Assembly: GCA_028717105.1 (NCBI GenBank)
Contig: JAQUOM010000078.1
Coordinates: 1-7,338, forward strand
DNA: 7,338 nucleotides
Direction of reading: 5' to 3'
Source of the DNA: Candidatus Omnitrophota bacterium
GTDB taxonomy: Bacteria > Omnitrophota > Gorgyraeia > Velamenicoccales > Velamenicoccaceae
Positions 1 through 5,585 of this stretch are shown here, in pieces; the first letter of the stretch is position 1, and the number at the start of each line of letters is the position of its first letter. The notes under the pieces were generated by a model. It was not told the origin of the DNA. It searched no databases and saw only the letters and a list, made by a program, of their open reading frames with translations. Position numbers and translations under genes: made by a program.

Positions 1-1
1 C

Positions 2-1168
2 GGGATGGCTGATTATCCCGTCGAAAAATTGGGCGGAAAAACCCCTTTGGAAGCGGCAGAAACTCCCTGCATGGATTATGTCGTCAAGAACGGCCTGTTG
101 GCGCAGGCCGCCACGATACCCGACCATCTTGCCCCGGCGTCCGATGTGGCCAATCTCTCCATTTTAGGATATGACCCGCGACAGTTTTATACCGGCCGCG
201 CGCCGTTGGAAGCGGCTTACCTTGGCGTGGACCTGACGGATCAGGATGTCGCTTTTCGGTGCAATCTGGTGACGATCTCGGACGAAAAGATGGCCGATTA
301 CAGCGCCGGGCACATTTCTTCCAAGGAGGCTTCTGTCTTGATCGGGGAGTTGAATAAGAGCCTGGGGTCCGATACGGTCCGATTTTATCCGGGGGTTAGC
401 TACAGGCATCTCTTGGTCCTTAAAGGTTATCGGACGGAGGATCTGATGCAATGTTTGTGTCTCCCGCCTCATGATATTCTGGGGGAGGCCGTGAAGCGGA
501 ATATGCCCAAAGGGAAAGGCGCGGCTATCCTCACGGACCTTATGCACAAGTCCAAGGAGGTACTGTCGCGCCACGAGATCAATAAAGTCAGGCTGGATCT
601 TCATGAGAACCCCGCCAATATGATCTGGTTATGGGGACAGGGGCAGAGATCGCGCATGCCTTTGTTTAAGGATAAATTCGGCTTGAGCGGTGCCGTGATT
701 TCCGCCGTTGACCTGATCAAGGGGATCGGCAAGCTCATCGGCCTTGAGGTGATCAATGTCGAGGGCGCGACCGGTTACTATGATACGAATTACGCCGGAA
801 AGGCAGAGGCGGGACTCAAGGCCTTGGAGCGGTTGGATTTTGTTTTTATTCATGTTGAGGCGACGGATGAGGCCGGCCATAACGGCGATCTGCGTAACAA
901 GATCGCCTGCATCGAGCGTTTCGATAAATTCGTCGTCGGGGCGGTCTTGGATCATTTTAAGACCCGCGGAGACGATTGGCGTTTGATGATTTTGCCGGAT
1001 CACGCGACGCCGGTTGAGATGCGTAAACACGTGCCGGACAAGATCTGCGTCGCGATGATGGGCAAGGGGATTGCCAGGAATGGCTTTGGCGTGTTTACTG
1101 AAGAAGAGGCCAGGAAGAGCCCCGTGCAGTTCGACGGCCATCAGCTCATGGAGGTGTTTTTAAGATGA
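2..1168 (+). CDS. ApgM-like phosphoglycerate mutase / putative homoserine kinase (5' partial)
   Basis: This is a metal-dependent enzyme of the alkaline phosphatase superfamily, archaeal-type cofactor-independent phosphoglycerate mutase branch. The left edge cuts the gene: the ATG at 5 is the internal Met of the family's N-terminal 'DGMADYP' block, and bases 1-4 supply the end of the preceding Asp-Gly, so only about ten residues are missing. Counting from that Met, visible landmarks are GGKTPLEAA (10-18), the nucleophile region SDVANLSILGYDP (Ser46, Asp47), FYTGRAPLEA (61-70), FRCNLVT (84-90), AVDLIKGIG (234-242), the metal-binding stretch HVEATDEAGH (Asp288, His292) and LPDHATP (Asp332, His333). 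The full set of motifs suggests an active enzyme. Family knowledge: a subgroup (TIGR02535, ThrB2) acts as homoserine kinase in threonine synthesis rather than in glycolysis. The DGMADYP and MADYSAGH blocks and the nearby lysC favour that reading, but sequence alone does not settle it. It overlaps cstA by 4 bases (ATGA). Confidence 0.85.
   Translation, partial: GMADYPVEKLGGKTPLEAAETPCMDYVVKNGLLAQAATIPDHLAPASDVANLSILGYDPRQFYTGRAPLEAAYLGVDLTDQDVAFRCNLVTISDEKMADYSAGHISSKEASVLIGELNKSLGSDTVRFYPGVSYRHLLVLKGYRTEDLMQCLCLPPHDILGEAVKRNMPKGKGAAILTDLMHKSKEVLSRHEINKVRLDLHENPANMIWLWGQGQRSRMPLFKDKFGLSGAVISAVDLIKGIGKLIGLEVINVEGATGYYDTNYAGKAEAGLKALERLDFVFIHVEATDEAGHNGDLRNKIACIERFDKFVVGAVLDHFKTRGDDWRLMILPDHATPVEMRKHVPDKICVAMMGKGIARNGFGVFTEEEARKSPVQFDGHQLMEVFLR
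1150..1156 (+). promoter_or_regulatory. Ribosome binding site for cstA
   Basis: GGAGGTG lies 8 bases before the ATG at 1165. It sits inside the last codons of the upstream gene and supports both the chosen cstA start and translational coupling through the ATGA overlap. Confidence 0.75.
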
Positions 1169-2763
1169 GTTCTTTGGTTGTCTTGTTTGCAGGTTTGGCT
1201 GTTTTTACGCTGGGATACTTCTTTTATGGCGGCCGTATGGCAAGGCTTTTCCCAGTCGATTCCCAGAAAACGACGCCTGCCGTCAAAAAATTCGACGGCG
1301 TGGATTACGTTCCTGCAAAGAACTGGTTGGTCCTGTTCGGCCATCATTTTTCGTCTATCGCGGGCGCCGGGCCGATCATTGGTCCGGTTATCGGTTGTAT
1401 CTGGTGGGGATGGTTTCCGTCTTTTGTCTGGATCGTTCTGGGGACAGTGCTTGTGGGTGGGGTGCACGATTTTACGACGCTCCTGATTTCCGTGCGCGAA
1501 GAGGGGGCCTCGATCGCCGAGATATCGGCAGCGGTCGTTTCGCGCAAAGCCCGTTTGATCTTTTCTGTTTTTGTATGGTTGACCTTGGTTCTTGTCGTCG
1601 CGGTTTTTGCAGACTTATGCGCCAAGACGTTCATCACAGAAAAAAGGGTCGTTCTTCCGTCATTGGGGTTGATCCCCGTGGCTCTTTTGACGGGATATCT
1701 TATTTATGCCCGGAAGGCAAATTTGGCGTTTTCCACGGCGCTGGGTTTGTTGTTGCTGGCCGGGTCGCTTGTTCTGGGGAGTTATTTTCCCGTCGATATA
1801 GGAGCCCACGCATATACCATTTGGCTGGTCGTCTTATTGGTCTATTGTTTTTTGGCTTCCGTGACGCCTGTTAATATTCTGCTGCAGCCTCGTGATTATC
1901 TGTGCAGTTTTCTTTTGGTCTTCGGCGCGGGAATGGGGCTTTTAGGATTATTGATCACACGTCCTGTCATCAGCCAGCCGGCTTTTATCTCTTGGCAGAC
2001 GCCGCAAGGAGTATTGTGGCCGATGATGTGCGTGACAATCGCCTGTGGGGCGATTTCGGGGTTTCATGCGCTGATTGCCAGCGGCACGACGTCTAAACAG
2101 CTTTCAAACGAGCGATATGGCAGGAGGATCGGTTATGGCGCCATGATCGCCGAAGGCCTGGTGGCTTTGATCGCGGTTTTAGCCGTCGTCAGCGGCATTC
2201 CAGGGAAGTCTTCGCAAGAGCTGTGCCTGTTGTTTGAAGACCAGGGGCCTATTTGTCTTTTTGGGACGGGGTATACGGGACTGACGCGCATCTTTTTTGG
2301 GGAATCGGGGCTTTTTATTGCCATCATGATCCTCAACGCCTTCATTTTAACGACGCTCGATACGGCAACCCGTGTCTGCCGTTATATCACCGAAGAGCTG
2401 ACAGGGGCCAGCAACAGGTTTGTTTCAACGTTGATCGTCATTGGCGCGGCGGGCTTGCTGGCTTTTTCAGGGGCCTGGAACAAGATATGGCCTGTTTTCG
2501 GCGCGTCGAATCAGCTTGTTGCGGCGCTGGCATTGTTTGTTGCGAGCCTGTGGTTTTTGATGAAGAAGAAACCGACGGCCTACACTCTTGTGCCGGCTAT
2601 TTTTATGTTCCTGACGACCGTAGTGGCGCTCGTCATCCAGTGCTTGTCTTACGTCAGGAGCAGGCAATATCTTTTGACGGGGGTGAGCGCGCTCCTTCTG
2701 GTTTTAGCATTGATCATGGTCAGGGAAGTTTATGACGCATTCAGAAAGAGGACAAAGGGGTAA
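1165..2763 (+). CDS. cstA: CstA-family carbon starvation protein, likely pyruvate transporter
   Basis: This is a 532-residue polytopic inner-membrane protein. CstA and BtsT of enteric bacteria import pyruvate, and CstA is also linked to peptide uptake during carbon starvation. Family signatures are clear: GHHFSSIAGAGPIIGP (59-74), the GGVHDF block (98-103), SGFHALIASGTTSKQL (298-313), TLDTATR (397-403) and WPVFGASNQLVAAL (442-455). Hydrophobic helices cover most of the length, starting at residues 3-21 and ending around 502-519, with a basic tail (RKRTKG) that is probably cytoplasmic. It is well below the roughly 700 residues of the E. coli paralogues. All core motifs are present, so this is a short-form family member rather than a broken gene. 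The start is fixed by the Shine-Dalgarno site at 1150 and the 4-base overlap with the upstream gene. Its position beside the pyruvate-using CimA is suggestive. The actual substrate is not shown by sequence. Confidence 0.92.
   Translation: MSSLVVLFAGLAVFTLGYFFYGGRMARLFPVDSQKTTPAVKKFDGVDYVPAKNWLVLFGHHFSSIAGAGPIIGPVIGCIWWGWFPSFVWIVLGTVLVGGVHDFTTLLISVREEGASIAEISAAVVSRKARLIFSVFVWLTLVLVVAVFADLCAKTFITEKRVVLPSLGLIPVALLTGYLIYARKANLAFSTALGLLLLAGSLVLGSYFPVDIGAHAYTIWLVVLLVYCFLASVTPVNILLQPRDYLCSFLLVFGAGMGLLGLLITRPVISQPAFISWQTPQGVLWPMMCVTIACGAISGFHALIASGTTSKQLSNERYGRRIGYGAMIAEGLVALIAVLAVVSGIPGKSSQELCLLFEDQGPICLFGTGYTGLTRIFFGESGLFIAIMILNAFILTTLDTATRVCRYITEELTGASNRFVSTLIVIGAAGLLAFSGAWNKIWPVFGASNQLVAALALFVASLWFLMKKKPTAYTLVPAIFMFLTTVVALVIQCLSYVRSRQYLLTGVSALLLVLALIMVREVYDAFRKRTKG
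2754..2760 (+). promoter_or_regulatory. Ribosome binding site for lysC
   Basis: AAAGGGG lies 9 bases before the ATG at 2770. It overlaps the last cstA codons, and only 6 bases separate the two genes. Confidence 0.6.
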
Positions 2764-2769
2764 AAAGCG

Positions 2770-3990
2770 ATGAGAGTTCTTGTGCAGAAATTCGGTGGAA
2801 GTTCCGTCGCCAACGTTGAAAGGATCAAGCGCGTCGCCCGGAGGGTCGTTTCCTACAGGAAAAAGGGCTGGCATCTTGTGGTGGTTGTTTCTGCGCTTGG
2901 AGATACGACGGACGAATTGATCGAACTGGCGGAACAGATCACGTCAGATCCCCCGGCCAGGGAGTTGGACATGCTTTTATCGACGGGCGAGCAGATCAGC
3001 TGCGCGCTCCTGGCCATGGCGATCGAAGAATTGGGATATGACGCGATCTCGTTTACCGGCGGCCAGGTCGGTATCATCACGGATCAGACGCATACCAAGG
3101 CCAAGATCGTCGATATCAGCGGCGGCCGTATCCGCCATGCGCTCGAAAAAGGAAAGATCGTGATCGTCGCCGGTTTCCAGGGTGTCACCCAGGACCAGGA
3201 CATCACGACTCTCGGACGGGGCGGATCGGATTTGACGGCCGTGGCGCTTGCCAAGGCCATGGGGGCCAGGACATGCGAGATCTATACGGATGTCGAAGGC
3301 GTCTATACGACGGATCCCCGGATTGTCCCCGAAGCGCGCAAGCTCAAGCAGATCACGTATGACGAGATGCTGGAGATGGCGTCGTTGGGCGCGCAGGTTA
3401 TGCAGGCGCGATCGATCGAAGTGGCGAAAAAATTCGATATTCCCATTCACGTGAGGTCCAGTTTTAAGGAGATGGAGGGGACACTCATTTTAAAGGAGGC
3501 GGATAAAATGGAAGATTTTGTCATCAGCGGGGTCACGCTTAACAAGAACGAGGCCAAGGTGACCGTCTGCGACGTCCCTGACAGGCCGGGGATCGCGGCC
3601 AAGCTTTTTCGTGAATTGGCGCGCGCGGGAATCAACGTCGATACGATCGTCCAGAACGTCTCGCGCACGGGTTTTACGGATGTCTCTTTCACTGTTTCGC
3701 TCGCCGATTTGTCGAAGACCAAGAAGGCGATGGAAAAGTTCTCTTTAAAGATCGGCGCCGGCAAGGTCCTCGAAGACAAGGACATCGCCCGGGTCTCGAT
3801 CGTCGGCGTCGGGATGAAAACGCATTCGGGGGTCGCGGCGGGCATGTTTGAGGCGCTGGCGCAAAAAAAGATCAACATCGGCATGATCACGACGTCCGAG
3901 ATCAGTATTTCCTGCATTATCAGAAAGAAAGACGCGGAAAAAGCCGTGAAATCCATTCATGCAAAATTCGGTTTGGGAAAACACGCGTGA
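2770..3990 (+). CDS. lysC: Aspartate kinase (aspartokinase), alpha subunit
   Basis: Phosphorylates L-aspartate with ATP, the first committed step to lysine, methionine and threonine, in the cytoplasm. The 406-residue length matches the monofunctional LysC type. The amino-acid kinase domain spans about 1-235 and carries KFGGSS (7-12), STGEQ (71-75), GRGGSD (149-154) and TDVEGVYTTDPR (173-184). Two ACT regulatory domains follow: about 263-335 (VCDVPDRPGIAAKLF...INVDTIVQN) and about 342-402 (THSGVAAGMFEAL...INIGMITTSEISISCII). In relatives the ACT domains bind lysine and/or threonine and give feedback inhibition. The same type of enzyme in Bacillus subtilis and Corynebacterium is a hetero-oligomer whose beta subunit is translated from an internal start. 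An equivalent site is visible here at 3508. There is no fusion to homoserine dehydrogenase. The start is supported by the Shine-Dalgarno site at 2754, and the first residues (MRVLVQKFGGSS) are typical. Confidence 0.97.
   Translation: MRVLVQKFGGSSVANVERIKRVARRVVSYRKKGWHLVVVVSALGDTTDELIELAEQITSDPPARELDMLLSTGEQISCALLAMAIEELGYDAISFTGGQVGIITDQTHTKAKIVDISGGRIRHALEKGKIVIVAGFQGVTQDQDITTLGRGGSDLTAVALAKAMGARTCEIYTDVEGVYTTDPRIVPEARKLKQITYDEMLEMASLGAQVMQARSIEVAKKFDIPIHVRSSFKEMEGTLILKEADKMEDFVISGVTLNKNEAKVTVCDVPDRPGIAAKLFRELARAGINVDTIVQNVSRTGFTDVSFTVSLADLSKTKKAMEKFSLKIGAGKVLEDKDIARVSIVGVGMKTHSGVAAGMFEALAQKKINIGMITTSEISISCIIRKKDAEKAVKSIHAKFGLGKHA
3492..3510 (+). promoter_or_regulatory. Internal ribosome binding site and start codon in lysC (beta subunit)
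   Basis: AAAGGAGG at 3492-3499, the best Shine-Dalgarno match that has a correctly spaced ATG in the window, is followed after 8 bases by an in-frame ATG at 3508 (Met247). The site falls exactly between the kinase domain and the first ACT domain. B. subtilis LysC beta starts at about residue 246 of 408. The bases also encode Lys-Glu, so part of the match could be due to codon choice. Confidence 0.7.
3508..3990 (+). CDS. lysC: Predicted aspartate kinase beta subunit (in-frame internal product)
   Basis: This is a predicted second product of lysC: 160 residues from Met247, comprising only the tandem ACT domains. In aspartokinases of this type the separately made beta chain pairs with the ACT part of the alpha chain and shapes lysine or threonine feedback binding. 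Support here is the strong internal Shine-Dalgarno site at 3492-3499, the good spacing, the placement at the domain border and the near-identical length and position to the B. subtilis beta subunit (about 163 residues). That it is actually translated is inference. Confidence 0.6.
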   Translation: MEDFVISGVTLNKNEAKVTVCDVPDRPGIAAKLFRELARAGINVDTIVQNVSRTGFTDVSFTVSLADLSKTKKAMEKFSLKIGAGKVLEDKDIARVSIVGVGMKTHSGVAAGMFEALAQKKINIGMITTSEISISCIIRKKDAEKAVKSIHAKFGLGKHA

Positions 3991-3994
3991 CCAG

Positions 3995-3999
3995 AGAGG
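3995..3999 (+). promoter_or_regulatory. Ribosome binding site that favours the ATG start of cimA
   Basis: AGAGG lies 5 bases before the ATG at 4005. The competing GTG at 3987, which overlaps the lysC stop as GTGA, has no comparable site upstream. This is a modest match that tips the start choice to 4005. Confidence 0.45.
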
Positions 4000-4004
4000 C
4001 CGTT

Positions 4005-5585
4005 ATGAAAAAGATCGAACTTTACGATACGACGTTGCGCGACGGGTCGCAGACGGAAGGGATATCTTATTCCGTCCTCGACAAGATCAAGATTGCGCGC
4101 AAGCTCGACGAGCTCGGGGTGGCTTACATCGAGGGGGGGTTTCCCGGCTCGAACCCGAAAGACAAGATGTTTTTTGAGGAGTTTAAAAAGCGCCCGCTTA
4201 AAAATTCTGCCCTGACGGCATTCGGCGCGACGCGCAGGGCGGGCGCTGCGGCCAAGGATGATCCTGTTTTTGCTGCGATCCTGCATTCGGGCGTGCGCGT
4301 CGCGACCATCTTCGGGAAATCCTGGGACCTCCACGTGCGCGATGTCCTGCGTGTCAGCCTGGATGAAAACCTGGATATCATCAGGGATTCGGTCGGCTAT
4401 CTGGTTGCAGAAGGGCTTGAGCTCATCTATGATGCGGAACACTTTTTCGACGCCTATAAACACAACCGTGACTATGCGCTGGCGACGCTGCGTGCGGCCG
4501 AGGAGAGCGGCGCACGTCTGATCTGCCTATGCGACACGAACGGCGGCACGCTCACGTCGCAGCTCGCGGGTATTATTGCCGATGTCCGCGGGAAGGTAAA
4601 ATTGCCTTTAGGGATCCATGTCCATAATGACCTCGGCCTGGCGGTCGCCAATTCCATTGCGGCGGTGGAGGCGGGGTGTGTCCATGTCCAGGGAACGATT
4701 AACGGCTACGGCGAGCGGTGTGGGAACGCCGACCTGATTTCTATCGTCGGGATCCTGAAGTTGAAGATGGGGTTGGATTGCCTGAGCGATGAACAGCTTA
4801 AGGAATTGACGGAGGTATCGCACTTTGTTAGCGAGATCAGCAATATGAAGCAGGCTGATAACCAGCCTTTCGTGGGTAAGTCCGCGTTCGCCCATAAGGC
4901 CGGCGTCCATATCAATGCGGTTTACAAAAACCCCAAGAGTTATGAACATGTGGAACCTGAGCGCGTCGGCAACGTCCGCAGGATCCTTGTTTCGGAGTTA
5001 GCCGGCAAAACGCCGATCCTGACGAAGGCCGAAGAGCTTAAGTTGCATCTTAAAAAAGACTCTCCCGATACCAAAAGGGTGGTCAAGCTGCTGCAGGACC
5101 TTGAACATGAAGGGTATCAGTTCGAGGCCGCGGATGCCAGTTTTGAGATTTTGGTGAAACGGGCCCTGAAGCAGTATAAGAAATTTTTTGAATTGGAGGG
5201 GTTTCGCGTGATCGTCGAGAAGCGCCAAAAGGGGACGTTGACGTCGGAGGCCACCATCAAATTGAAGGTGGGATCGGTGCAGGAGCACACATCTTCCGAC
5301 GGCGATGGCCCCGTGAATGCCCTGGATAACGCTTTGCGAAAGGCCTTGAAAAATTTTTTTCCGGCCGTTTCCAAGATGCATCTTTCTGATTTTAAAGTGA
5401 GGGTCCTTGACGCCAAAGAAGGGACGGCGGCCAAGGTGCGTGTTTTGATCCAGTCCCAGGACGAGCGCGATTCCTGGACGACGGTCGGTGTTTCCGAAAA
5501 TATCATCGAGGCCAGCTGGCTGGCCCTTGTGGACAGCATCGAATATAAGTTATTGAAGGACGGAGCTGCATTGACCCATGAGTGA
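4005..5585 (+). CDS. cimA: (R)-citramalate synthase
   Basis: Condenses pyruvate with acetyl-CoA to (R)-citramalate, opening the threonine-independent route to 2-oxobutyrate and isoleucine. From the chosen start the protein has 526 residues. The HMGL-like TIM barrel (about 1-280) begins MKKIELYDTTLRDGSQ with the catalytic Arg12-Asp13 pair. It also has GGFPGSNPKD (44-53), IFGKSWDLHV (102-111), CDTNGGTL (176-183), the metal-binding HVHNDLGLAVANS (205-217) and NGYGERCGNADL (233-244). HKAGVH (297-302) lies in the linker region, and a LeuA-type dimer/regulatory domain fills about 397-517, the usual seat of isoleucine feedback. The GGFPGSNPKD and GKSWDLHV blocks fit the Geobacter GSU1798-type CimA rather than isopropylmalate or homocitrate synthase. 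The start at 4005 matches family N-termini. An 18-base longer version from GTG 3987 would overlap the lysC stop and cannot be ruled out. The 3' end overlaps valS by 8 bases. Confidence 0.93.
   Translation: MKKIELYDTTLRDGSQTEGISYSVLDKIKIARKLDELGVAYIEGGFPGSNPKDKMFFEEFKKRPLKNSALTAFGATRRAGAAAKDDPVFAAILHSGVRVATIFGKSWDLHVRDVLRVSLDENLDIIRDSVGYLVAEGLELIYDAEHFFDAYKHNRDYALATLRAAEESGARLICLCDTNGGTLTSQLAGIIADVRGKVKLPLGIHVHNDLGLAVANSIAAVEAGCVHVQGTINGYGERCGNADLISIVGILKLKMGLDCLSDEQLKELTEVSHFVSEISNMKQADNQPFVGKSAFAHKAGVHINAVYKNPKSYEHVEPERVGNVRRILVSELAGKTPILTKAEELKLHLKKDSPDTKRVVKLLQDLEHEGYQFEAADASFEILVKRALKQYKKFFELEGFRVIVEKRQKGTLTSEATIKLKVGSVQEHTSSDGDGPVNALDNALRKALKNFFPAVSKMHLSDFKVRVLDAKEGTAAKVRVLIQSQDERDSWTTVGVSENIIEASWLALVDSIEYKLLKDGAALTHE

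Noticed and set aside
323..340. AAGGAGG followed after 8 bases by an in-frame TTG inside the first gene, and a second AAGGAGGT near 555
   Set aside because: Both come from Ser-Lys-Glu codons. They do not fall at a domain border, TTG is a poor start, and the second has no start codon in range. Unlike the lysC case, no family precedent supports internal initiation.
2253..2735. Plus-strand 160-codon frame inside cstA
   Set aside because: It overlaps the conserved TLDTATR and WPVFGASNQ regions of cstA in another frame and has no known domain of its own.
3447..3956. Minus-strand open frame of 169 codons antisense to the ACT part of lysC
   Set aside because: It is opposite well-conserved ACT domains, with low-complexity Ser/Ala/Ile-rich translation and no family features.
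3987..4004. GTG start at 3987 for cimA overlapping the lysC stop
   Set aside because: Plausible as a GTGA overlap, but it has no clear ribosome site, and family proteins begin at the MKKIELYDTTLRDG equivalent encoded from 4005. Kept only as an alternative.
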